From Hippopus hippopus (lineage: Eukaryota; Mollusca; Bivalvia; Cardiida; Cardiidae), in contig OX328113.1 of assembly GCA_946811185.2 (NCBI GenBank), positions 4,960,001 to 5,024,000 on the forward strand: a DNA stretch of 64,000 nucleotides, written 5' to 3'. Position 1 is the stretch's first letter; each line of letters opens with the position of its first letter. Shown here in pieces: positions 11,401 to 21,700 of the stretch. Position numbers and translations under genes: made by a program. The notes below the pieces were generated by a model. It saw only the letters and a list, made by a program, of their open reading frames with translations. It did not search any database and was not told where the DNA came from.

Positions 11401-11598
11401 AAAATGGATGTCATAAATAGCTTTCAAGGTGTTGACAGGGTTTTGTAAAGTTTGTAGATTTATGTTCGCTATATATCAGTGAAGTGGGTTAATATTTATA
11501 TAGACAGAGATAACTGCGGGGAAGGGTGGGTCAAATTATGAACTCAAATTTGGATAAACCATGGCTCAGCTAGAAATTAAGACGTGTCCTTAAGGGTA

Positions 11599-11775
11599 GG
11601 GATTCGTGTAACATCGCCTTTCATCGCCGAAAAAACGTACGGATTCGGCTAAGACTCTGGTTATCCGTAATCGATCGGCCGGTAGTCGCTGGTTCCCCGC
11701 ATCGATTACGGATTACCCAAGTCTTAACCGAATCCGTACGATTTTGGCGATGAAAGGCGATGTTGCACGAATCCC
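11599..11775. repeat. Foldback element K
   Basis: Arms of ~75-80 nt (GGGATTCGTGTAACATCGCC.. and mirror) surround ~20 nt with ATCGATCGGCCGG. Few arm mismatches. Confidence 0.85.
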
Positions 11776-11990
11776 ATTAGGGTGCCCTATCTTTCACGAA
11801 AGCATTGGCATTGGGACACGAATCCGAAAAAAACCGCAAATTTTTAGACTCGTCCTTATTGAAAGCATTCGCAGGGTCCTGCGGGGCTACATGAAAGTGT
11901 ACCATCCGTAACCTGGAGGTAACGGGCCAAAAAACTCAATCCTTCTTCGAAAAACTAGGATCTGTATTCATTAACCATTCTGAAGAAAGT

Positions 11991-12124
11991 TCTTGGTCTT
12001 ATTCTCCAGATTTGTCCAAATTTGAAAGTAACACAAATTGTGATTGGCTAAACCAAATGGTTTAGCCAATCAGAAAGTGCGTTACTTTCAAATTTAGAAA
12101 ATCTTGGGGAATAAGACAAAGAAT
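11991..12124. repeat. Foldback element L
   Basis: Arms contain GGTCTTATTCTCCAGATT, TTTGAAAGTAAC and GATTGGCTAAACCA. The centre is a near-perfect ACCAAATGGT. Confidence 0.85.
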
Positions 12125-12224
12125 GCTCTTAAAAATGCGCGGAGAATATAGACCCAGGTTTTCGCAAGATTGTACGTGGGCAAGAAACATCAGGGGCCTA
12201 GTCTCTGTAGTCTAACACGGGACA

Positions 12225-12303
12225 TATATGAATATTTGAGCTGTCACCGTGATATTACTGAAATAATGCTGAAAGCTGAGTTCAACACCATTCAATCAAT
12301 CAG
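12225..12303 (+). mobile_element. SINE family E 3' tail
   Basis: GAGCTGTCACCGTGATATTA.., AAATAATGCTGAAAGC and a CAAT-rich end; same tail as the reversed element at 35278-35475. Confidence 0.6.
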
Positions 12304-12876
12304 TTGAAAGTATTTGCAGGTGACAAATTGAAGGAGTTATTTAGTTTTTTTTTTTCTTCATAAATTCACCAAAGGAAAATAAAAATCCATCACTGACTTA
12401 AGTAGGCAATAGCTGACAAATCATCAGTAAAAAAGAAAAGACAGAAGTGACAAAAAATCAATGGTATTACCTTAACAGGTTACGCAGCCTCTATAGTTAT
12501 TATTTTTAGTTTCTTTAAGACCTGTGGGAATGTCACATGATCAATAACACGCGTCGATTACGTGAATTCGTATTCACACAGCGTGGTGACGTCATATCTG
12601 ATGGAATAAAAATAGACAGAGTTTACGATTGCAATATGACACTCCTGTTCTTTCAACGTCAAACATTGTACTTTTTTCATATTTAATTTAACTGAATTTA
12701 ATTTATACGATTGTAAAGCAAAATATATCTAGTTGTAAAATAATACAATTAATTAAATCAACTCAAATATATTTTAACTTACAGCATGAAAAATAGATGA
12801 GCGCCTTTAAAGTGGGCTCAAAAAATGTGATTTGTCCCGTATATGGTACCAGTAAAAAGCCCTATATCAAGTATTT
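12304..12876. other. No gene seen; distant inverted motif partner
   Basis: 12521-12554 is the inverted counterpart of 3228-3262. Otherwise AT-rich. Confidence 0.4.
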
Positions 12877-13122
12877 GAGACATGCTTTGGCAAAAGGTGG
12901 CTTAATGCATCTCCGTGATGCATTATACCAAGCAAGTCATCATATAATTAGGGATCCATAAAACCCACTTAGTCTAATGAAAGACTGAATCTGGAGGAAG
13001 AGTGATCCTTGGACATACAGAAAATTGACTAATTGCGAAAAGTTTCGGCCCAGGTCAGCCTGCGCGGACTGTCGAGACTTTTTGCAGATGCATTAAGCCC
13101 CCTTTGCACGGTGCATGGCTCA
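12877..13122 (+). mobile_element. Family A MITE with deleted right core arm
   Basis: GCCTGCGCGGACTG joins directly to TCGAGACTTTTTGC; ends intact. Confidence 0.85.
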
Positions 13123-13408
13123 TTTATGTTTAGTCTTGAAATAGATCATGGTTGAAAATATTGTGTCGAAAGGTGAACATTTTCGATAAGAGTTTCCAAA
13201 CTTTGCGTCGTTGTCGCCTAACCCGTCAGTGTAACGTAAATCGTGGGAAGCATTAATGACAAGTCACTTAAGCCGATTTTTCATGCCCGTTTACAACAAA
13301 GGCGTGGTTACCGAGGTAACGTGACCTGAGTGACAGTTATTTACATAAAAGACAATAATTTGTAAGAAGAATGTACTTGGACAATTATATACTAGTATTT
13401 TTGTATTA

Positions 13409-13673
13409 GAGCCATGCTCTGTGAAAAGGGGGTTTAATGCATCTGCAAAAGTATCGACTCAGGTCAGCCTGCGCAGTATGCGCTGGTTGACCTGTGTCGA
13501 AACTTTTTGCTTCTGGTAAATTTTCTGCATGTTCAAAGACCATTTTACCTCATGATTAATTAAGCAGTTTGTTGGACAAAACGGCTTTTATTGATCCCTA
13601 ATTATGTGATAACTTATTTGGTATAATGCATCACGGAGATGCATTAAACCCCCTTTTGCCAGCGCGTGGCTCA
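13409..13673 (-). mobile_element. Family A MITE, full length, reverse
   Basis: Both ends present; the core is mutated in its loop and right arm (GTATGCGCTGG). Confidence 0.87.
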
Positions 13674-13918
13674 TGTATGATGTGTGGGATGTTTGAAGGG
13701 CCACTGGCTTGACTCACTTGATCAAACGGAAAACATAAAAATATGCATTAAAAAAAAACAAAAACAAAAATTATTTGTGCGGTTGTTTATTTCTTTATTT
13801 GTTTGTTTGTATGTGTTTTACTCTTCACCGAAGGACAAAGGTGTGGCAAAGTCCATATTCAAAGCATTTGCAGACGACAATTAAGATGTTGATTATAGGC
13901 CAAAATATTCCTTTAACT

Positions 13919-14132
13919 GTTATCCTGCTAAATAAGTGAAATGAAACTATTAAGCCAACACTAAAAAAAAAAAACTTTTACTGTTTCTAAGGTATTCTTC
14001 TCGGGGGAAAAATATGTTTTTATCGGACAGTATAGATCCAAGATCAGACTGCATGTTCTGTGCACCCTGATCTTGATCTACATTGTCCGCAAAATCGTCC
14101 CGAGTCGCGCTAAGCAGCCTAAGTGTTAAAGG
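13919..14132 (+). repeat. Family B element, full length
   Basis: CCTGCTAAATAAGTGAAATG to GAGTCGCGCTAAGCAG; right core arm partly mutated. Confidence 0.88.
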
Positions 14133-14246
14133 ATAGATAAAACATTGTGGGAAAAGGAGAAATGCTGGAATATAGGATTTGCTTCTTTTCCCACAATGTT
14201 TTAAAAAGCCATCTTCTTCAAGGTCTTTAAAGCTGGTGTTTTTTTT
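14132..14246. repeat. Family C hairpin fragment
   Basis: AAAACATTGTGGGAAAAGGA / TTCTTTTCCCACAATGTTTT; abuts the preceding B element. Confidence 0.75.
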
Positions 14247-14350
14247 TTTGATAACTATGCCGTTTCAACGTTATTTCAGATATATCACAACGGCCACTGC
14301 ACCTTTCGCTGCTTTCCCTGGAGCCAAACCACTGGCTGCTTTTCCAAAAT
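14246..14350 (-). mobile_element. SINE family D 3' fragment, reverse
   Basis: GCCGTTTCAACGTTATTTCA..GGCCACTGCACC..ACTGGCTGCTTTTCC. Confidence 0.75.
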
Positions 14351-14394
14351 AACATAGTTAAATCGTAAAGTGCTATATGAATTGAATAAAAATT

Positions 14395-14580
14395 TCCATC
14401 ATATGATAATTATAATAACAGAATAAAATGATGATGATGACGATTATGATGATGACAGTAATAATCATGATAGCAATACTACAATTAGAAGAAGAAGAAG
14501 AGGAAGAAGAAGAAGAAGAGCAACAGCAGCAGCACAACCACAACAACAACAAAAACAACGACGACGGTAATGATGACGAT
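14395..14580. repeat. GAT/GAA/CAG/CAA trinucleotide block
   Basis: Low-complexity runs give the poly-Ser/Cys ORF on the minus strand. Confidence 0.85.
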
Positions 14581-14617
14581 GTGGTTAATAAGTACCTTTA
14601 ACTAAGAAAACCCCACC

Positions 14618-14726
14618 GTATCGGACAAAGTAGATCCAAGATCAGACTGCGCGTTCTGGGCAGTCTGATCTTGATCTACATTGTCCGCTTAAGGAACACT
14701 GTTTCGAGCTTAGCAACCCTTAAGGA
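14618..14726 (+). repeat. Family B hairpin and right end
   Basis: CGGACAAAGTAGATCC..CTACATTGTCCG and GAGCTTAGCAACC. Confidence 0.8.
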
Positions 14727-15221
14727 TATAGGGTTGGAGAGGGATGAATGCAGTCGCAGCGAACCGGTCGAGTCGAGATTTGAACTACGTACACGTGTCA
14801 CTGTCTTGTGCACAGTGCTGACAATGAACCACCAGCACTGCGATGATACTCGAACTGACCACGTTGTCTGCGCATGTCATATTCTTCGAAGATTCGACCT
14901 GTCTGCTATGACGCATCACCCATCCCCGTATACCTGGGAAAAGTAGGGCTTGTACCGAAGCTATTAGCCTATTATCCAAGCATGTAGGGGCAGTTTTAAT
15001 AAATGGCCGATGCATAGGTTACATGCCAGCCGATCATAGCTGAATGGATCGCACCTGGTAGAGTTTTATTGAGTAAACGTTTATTTCATTTTGAAATTCA
15101 AAGTAACGGTTGTTGTTATGAAAAGTAGTCCGGTTTTGTACCCAGAATGCCCAAATTAGATAGATGTGTATTTGTAGAATGCCATCTAGCGGGAGATGAT
15201 GGAACTGACCACAGTAGAATT
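14727..15221. other. No confident feature
   Basis: Contains GTCGAGATTTGAACTACGTA, which resembles a decayed tRNA T-arm on the minus strand, so an old SINE is possible. Confidence 0.3.
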
Positions 15222-15446
15222 AACCCTTTACCAAACAATCCCTGCTTTTTACCACCTAGAGGAAGAAGCCTTATGAAAACATTGTGGGAAGAGGAGAAAA
15301 TGCTGGTCACCAGCATTTTCTCCTCTTCCCACAATTTTTTCTACTCTTCCAAAGTCAAGTTTCAATTTTTGAGTCACGTTTATTTTGTCGTCTGCAAATG
15401 CTCTCAATTTGGACAAATCTAAAATTTTGTTGTGTGGTAGAGAGTT
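15222..15446 (+). repeat. Family C element, full length
   Basis: Perfect hairpin with loop GCTGGTCACCAGC and compensating GAAGAGGAG/CTCCTCTTC arms. Both ends present. Confidence 0.9.
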
Positions 15447-15553
15447 GACTCTTTCACTTTTAAATAAATAAATCACACCTTTTCAAAGGCCATTAATACA
15501 GTCACCTTCAGTGCAAGATGGAGAATCAGTTTGTTCATAAACTAGAATAAGGT

Positions 15554-15662
15554 AGTGGACAGTGTAGATCAGAGATCAGACTGCACGTTCTCTTTGGTCT
15601 GATCTTGATCTTCACTGTCAACGAAAGCTTTTTGTGTCATCTACACTAAGAAGAGAGTTAAC
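15554..15662 (+). repeat. Family B hairpin
   Basis: GTGGACAGTGTAGATC..TCTTTGGTCTGATC; loop side mutated. Confidence 0.75.
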
Positions 15663-15710
15663 AGGAGAAGTGTTTGAATAAGAACAGCTTAAACCGGGAA
15701 AATACATACG

Positions 15711-15995
15711 CCCCGGTAGCGCAGTCGGTAGCGTACAGGATTTGAGACTAGGGAATCGCTGGGTCGAGTCCCTAACTCAGCCAAAGTCTTTCCGAGGATT
15801 GATGATAGTCATTGCGACAGGATTCATTCCTCTCTAACCGCTGTTCATTGTTTCGACGATGGTTATATTGGAAAGCAGAAAGTGGCTTGGGAAGAATATT
15901 GTGAGAAGTACTAATAAAAAGAATTATCAGAAAAACACGGATAGGTGAACTGATTGCCGCTATATAACAGGGATAATGCTGAAAACAGCATTAAT
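15711..15995 (+). mobile_element. SINE family D, full length with tRNA head
   Basis: The head has box A TAGCGCAGTCGGTAGCG and box B GGTCGAGTCCC. The body is TTTCCGAGGATTGATGATAG.., GGAAAGCAG.., CCGCTATATAAC, and the tail is GCTGAAAACAGCATTAA. Family D is a tRNA-derived, RNA pol III-type retroposon. Confidence 0.85.
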
Positions 15996-16202
15996 CATTA
16001 TCCTGCTAAATAACTGAAAAGAAATTTTCGATTTTATAGTAAAAACACACATATTGCTATTTCAAAGTTATGTTTTAGGGAATTATATGTCCTTCTCGGA
16101 CAGTGTAGATCCAATATCAGACTGCACGTTCTGTGCAGTCTGATCTTGATCTACACTGTCCGCAAAAGGTCAGTTAGTCGAGCTAAGGAACCTAAGGCTT
16201 AA
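15995..16202 (+). repeat. Family B element, full length
   Basis: It starts exactly at the SINE tail; near-perfect hairpin. Confidence 0.88.
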
Positions 16203-16635
16203 ACACCATACAAATAAACAATCAACAGAGAAAATACACAAGGGAGGAAACTAAGAAACATTATATAGGTTTCAAAATAAGTTATCTCCCTTGAAACAAC
16301 AAAATAGTTGAACAAAATATCAGAGTGAATGGGACCAAAATATATATTTTGGAAAAAGGAGATTCCAATTTACATCGAACTTCTGTTGCCACGCTGTTTC
16401 CTATTCATATGTTTCCCAAGTTTCTCAAGCACTAAGCTCGGGCTTAACTTGCCTAACGACATCCACCCCCCCCCTCCCCCGAAAACAGTGTCGCATGATG
16501 GTCGATCCCAGTACCCCTTTACATTATTATTATAAACACAACAACGTACAACTAAGCTACACAGGATCCTTTTTATTGCATGAACGTTGAAAATCGTATT
16601 CACAAGTATCGAAAAATGCTCGCAATAAAAATCTA
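16203..16635. other. No feature recognised
   Basis: Contains a C run (16467-16483); nothing else supported. Confidence 0.4.
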
Positions 16636-16909
16636 TATGGGCCCCTTTCTGACAAAAGGGGGTTTAATGTGCCTCCTTAATGCGGTTTACCAAACAAGTT
16701 CTCATAAAGTTATGGATCCATAAAATCCATTTCGTCCAACAGGTAATTTATCATGAATCATGAAGTAGGCTGGTCCTTGGACATGCAGAAAATTTACTGG
16801 TAGCAAAAAGTATCGACCGATGTCAGCCTGCGCAGTCCGCGCAGGATGACATCGGTCGATACTTTTTGCAGATGCATTAAGCACCCCTTTTTACAGAACA
16901 AAGCCCACA
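16636..16909 (+). mobile_element. Family A MITE, diverged ends
   Basis: Core GATGTCAGCCTGCGC / GCGCAGGATGACATC shows paired changes in both arms relative to the usual GGTCAG. Confidence 0.8.
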
Positions 16910-17034
16910 GATAAATACATTCGTGTTACGTTTATTTTTTTTCCTTTTTAGTTTATTTAGTATTTAAAACTTGAAAGAAAGTAATTTTTTGTTAAGATGG
17001 TTGGTGCAAGGAGAGGCCAGCAAACAAAGTATTG

Positions 17035-17097
17035 GACAACACTAACAAAAGGTCAGACTGTGCTTTCGTCCCAGTCTGATCTTGATTTACACTTCTA
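17035..17097 (+). repeat. Family B hairpin fragment
   Basis: AGGTCAGACTGTGC..CAGTCTGATCTTGATTTACA. Confidence 0.6.
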
Positions 17098-17169
17098 ACC
17101 AGACAGTAAATTTCATTGAAAAAAAAAAAATAATTGTAGCTAAAATTAGGGAATTTGCCCCCGAATTGT

Positions 17170-17300
17170 AAAGAAAAAAATACACTGTAGAAAATGGGAA
17201 AAATCAAATGCTGGTTACCTGCAGTTTTCGTTTCTCAACATTTTTGAAAAGCCTATTTCGTTAGGGTCGTAGAATTACAGATTTTTGTGGGTAATGGTTT
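17170..17300 (-). repeat. Family C fragment
   Basis: CACTGTAGAAAATGGGAAAA..TGCTGGTTACC, then GGTCGTAGAATTACAG. Confidence 0.6.
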
Positions 17301-17439
17301 AAATGATAGGGATTTTCTTTGTTATTGGGTTTAGCACGTTGTTTTCGTACGAAAAAAAAAAGCTATCCCCTCCCCATCCCTGATCCTATCCCCCACCCAA
17401 AGTTTCTCGTCTTCTCATTTAGCTTGTAGCTGATTTAAA

Positions 17440-17632
17440 CATTTACCACAGAATTCCAATATTCAATGACCTTGAAGAAGAAGCTTTATGAAAATATAGT
17501 TGGAAAAGGAGAAAATATCAGAAATCTGCATTTTCTCCATTTTCAACATTGTTTTCTGTCCGTTTAAGGATAATTTACAGTGTTTGCGCTACATTTAATT
17601 TGTCGTCTGCAAAAGCTTTCGGTTTGGTTAAA
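17440..17632 (+). repeat. Family C element
   Basis: AAATATAGTTGGAAAAGGAG / mirror; TTTGTCGTCTGCAAAAGC marks the right half. Confidence 0.8.
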
Positions 17633-17936
17633 TCTGATTTTTTTTTCAGGTACTCAGTAAATCCAAAACGAAAACACACAGAATTCGTAATAGTGATAAA
17701 AAAGGTTGTTCATCGTAAATATAAGATAAAAATGTACGAGATATAAAAAGTTACCCGTTGTTATCAGTACATCTCGCCCTGAGGCGGTTTTCTATGCATT
17801 TCGTGTTTGGCAACTGTTTGATTACCGCGCATTTACACATTCCAGACTCCGAGGCTGGAATACACATTATCGCCGAATACACGTCCCAATACACAAAACC
17901 TAGCACTCAGTGATGAAAGATAGGGCCTATGTATAT
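17633..17936. other. No feature recognised
   Basis: 17843-17864 holds a short inverted pair, CATTCCAGACTCC/GAGGCTGGAATA. Confidence 0.4.
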
Positions 17937-18197
17937 GAGTTATGCTCTGTGAAATGGGGGCTTAATGCATCTGCAAAAAGGATAGAATCATGTCAACCTG
18001 CGCACTCGCGCAGGCTGACATGGGCCGAAACTTTTTATATCGGTCAATTTTCTGCATTACCAAGGACCAGTCTACCCCGGGATTCAGCCGGTTGCTAGAT
18101 AAAATGGATTTTATTGATCCATTAATCATGTGATGACTTGCTTGGTATAAAGCATCACGGAGATGCGTTAAGCCCCCTTTTGCCAGAGCATGGTTCA
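17937..18197 (-). mobile_element. Family A MITE, full length, reverse
   Basis: Last mobile element before the MTCL1-like gene. The core is shortened (GCGCACTCGCGCAGG). Confidence 0.87.
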
Positions 18198-18773
18198 TAT
18201 GTTATCTACACTACCTTGTGCTTCCAGCCGTTATACATACACAGAAAAGTGTCTGTGGGTTCGTTTCATCGGAGAAACTTACAGATCTAGGCTAGCTTAG
18301 TCGAAAACTAGTTGTACGAATTTATCCGATTTGTTAAAGAAATTTCATTGGAATATATGTTCGTTTTGTTCCGTTAATTTCCGTGAATTGGCGATTGTTT
18401 ACATCGGCTTATTTCGGGTTTGTAGTCAAAAATCGTAAAGCATATTACTAATGAGGTGTTTAATTCTACCTGCCTGGAAATACCAAAAGGTGTGCGTGTA
18501 CAGAGTATCTTTTTACAAAGAAAAGTGTGTAAAACGTCATCGAACGGCTTAATATGGTACAACGGAACGCATAAACTGATGACGTAGTACGTAATAACCT
18601 GTAAAAATGTCTCCAGAATTATAAAACGAAGTTAACAAATATTTCTGTATATAATGGAATAAAGTGATATCTATACTGACTTCCGCGGTTTGTTTAATTC
18701 TAATGTGTAAATTTTTCATCGTTTAGTTTTATATCTTGGAATATTTATCCGTGTATATCATACAAAAAAAAAA
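18198..18773 (+). promoter_or_regulatory. Repeat-free upstream region / 5' UTR of the MTCL1-like gene
   Basis: This is a ~575-bp stretch without the repeat families that fill both sides. It includes a TATA-like TGTATATAATGG at 18646-18657, about 117 bp before the ATG. A possible 5'-UTR acceptor (TTTTTCATCGTTTAG, ending 18726) also exists, so the true start site could lie further upstream. Promoter status is inferred from position only. Confidence 0.35.
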
Positions 18774-21700
18774 ATGAGTGAGGGGGCAGAGAAACCGGCA
18801 GTGTGCGAGACTTTTGAGCCACAAGCATGGCGGAAAACGATATGCAGGAACTGCTTCCAACCACCGGAAAAGCACGGACCTGCTGGAGAGGAGGTAGCTC
18901 CGGGGCCTTCGGGAAAGGAAAATAAACCCCCAGCAGTTCCGGAAAAGCCGAAACCAGGGAGTAAGGCTGTACCCGAGGATAAAAGTGTCAGTCAGAAAGG
19001 TGAAAAGGATAAAACAGGTACTTCTCTAGCAAATTCAATTAAAGATAAGTATGAACAGTTAGAAAAAGAAAAGTATAATGTGAAAGAGCCCCCTAAAGTT
19101 GCCCCAAAATCTACAAAGGGGAAGCCAGGGCTCTCAGCTGTAACAGATAAATATGAAAAGCTAAAAACTGATGCCAAAAGCAATGAAAGCATTCCGCCAT
19201 CATCTCAAGCTAAGAAAGATAATATTCAAGGACCTTTATCTAAATTTTCCACAAATAAAGAGGATCAGTTTAATTCGTCTAAAGTGCTTAACAGATCTAA
19301 ATTTGGCTCTGCTGAAAATCTTTCTAAGATCGGTGATGACAAAAGGTTTGATTTTAAACTTGGACAGAAATCAAAATTTGGCTCAATGGAGAATGTATCA
19401 AGTGTAGAGAAATCAAAAGAGCCAATTCAAATACCAATACAAAGAAGTAAATTTGGCGGTTCAGTTGATAACTTATCTCATGAAAAATCTAAAACGATGC
19501 CTTCAAATTCTGATTTAGCTAAACGAACGTTATTAAACAAACTTGATGACTTTGGTAACGAGCTTAAAGCTGGTGCTACCTCAAAAGTAGGGTCGACAGT
19601 TATTCATAAACAAACAGACGGAAATGTTGATGTGATAACTATACCAAAGAAAACTAACCTTACTAAAAAAATAGATAATGAAGCATTACAGAACGAAATG
19701 AATGAATTGAAAATGTCTCGTGTGGGTGACAAAAGTGGCCAGATTAGACCTCAAAAAGAGAAAGTGAACGATATTAATCACAAACCGGGTAGTGTCGATG
19801 CTTTAGAAAAAGTTTCACATCCGTCAAAAAGTAGTTCCCCAGATCGTAAACCAGGGTTCAAACTAGACATCGGAAAAGCCGAAGAAAACTCTGACAGTAA
19901 ACAACCAGTGCGCAGAAATAGTGGATTTAAACTTGATATTGGTAGTGCATCTCCAGAGGTTAAACCTGGGTTTAAAATAGATTTGAGAAAAAGTGAAAGT
20001 CCCACTAAAGAACCTAAAAGAAGAAATAGTGGATTTAAACTTGAGTTTGATAAGAGTGAAAGTCCCATAAAAGAGCCCACAGTAAAATCACCGGAGAAGA
20101 AAGGAACTTTCAAACTGAACTTTGATAAAAGCCAGAGTCCTACAAAAGAACCACAAAGTGGTGAGAAGAAAAGTGGATTTAAGCTAAATATAGGTTCAAG
20201 TCCAAGTCCAACGAAAGATATACTTCTTCATGACGATGAACATAAACTCGATTTAAAAAGTGGTTTGAGAAAGACTGAGATGAAACAAAACGAATCTTCG
20301 AAATTAGAGCTTTCAAAGTCAGAGGGAAAACAAAAATTTGAATTACCACAACTTAAATCCACAAAAGATAAATCTGAACCTACGCAGGTCTCAGAAACTA
20401 AGAGTTCACCGGCAAATGATGATAAAGATAAGAAAAGGGAAACCATAGAAAATAAAAAAGAAATGAATACAGGTGATGGAAAGCAAAAGTTTGAACTGCC
20501 TCATCTAAAGTCTGCTAAAAGCAAACACGATGAAAAAACAGATTTCAAGATTACTGCGGATGCAGAAACCGACGCAAAGCAAACATATCACGATTCAAAA
20601 GGCATTCATCTAGAAGCGAAAATTGAGCCCAAATTTGAAGCATCAAAAGAATCGGACACAACTGAAGAGAATAAACATATATCTAATGAAAGCAGACACA
20701 AACATGAAGACTCTCATTTAGAATCAAATAAAACAATTGAGACAATATTTTCTTCGAGTTGTGTAGCAAGTGATAGTAATAAAGAAAGGATAAATGACAA
20801 AGCGGTTTCATCGGAGACTTCTGAAGTTAAAGAAAACGCTTTAAATGATTCAAAGCTCAATGACACAAGTGTAAAAGTGAGTGTAGATCAAGGTTTGAAT
20901 GAAAAAGAATCAACAGTCGATCGGACAGATAAACTGAAAATAAGTGATAAACCAGAACCGAAAGGTAAATTTGAATTACCCAAGTTAAAATCTAAATCAG
21001 AATCAAAAGACATGACAACTAAAGTAGACTCGGAAAAATCAAGCACCGGTGTTGGTAAAGCCAAAACAAATGATTTGGCGAACAAAACCGAAAAATCAGA
21101 TGATCTGAAGAAAAAGAACCAGGATCATGAACCAGTTCAGAAAACTGACGGCAAGAGAAAGGTCGAAAGTCCATTTTTGAAGACAAATAAGGACACAGAA
21201 GAAAAGAAAAATACACTTGACACAAAATCGCATAAATCTTTTGAAGTCCCAAAACTTAAGACAACAAAGACAGAGGAAAAAGATACTAAAATGTCAAAGC
21301 CAGAATCCAAATTTTCTGCAAAGGATGAACCAAAACGAAAATTCGAAGTTCCTAGTCTGAAGTCAAGCAAGGATGAGAAAGACAAGAAAACTGACAAGAA
21401 ATGGGATTTAAAGGCTGAAGATCCGAAACAAAAATTCGACATACCTCATTTAAAATCCTCGAAACTGGATGAAAGAGGAAAGACGTCTGAAAAGAATGAC
21501 TCTAAGTCTGACGACAAGAAAAAGACATTTGAAGTTCCAAAACTGAAGTCAGCGAAGTCCGATACAACAGAAAAGAAAGATGATAAAATAAATTTGTCAC
21601 TGAAGAAAGATGACACAAAGAAGAAGTTTGAAATACCAAATTTGAAATCAGCAAAATCTGAAGAGAAATCGAAACAGCATGAAAAATTTGCACCAAAACC

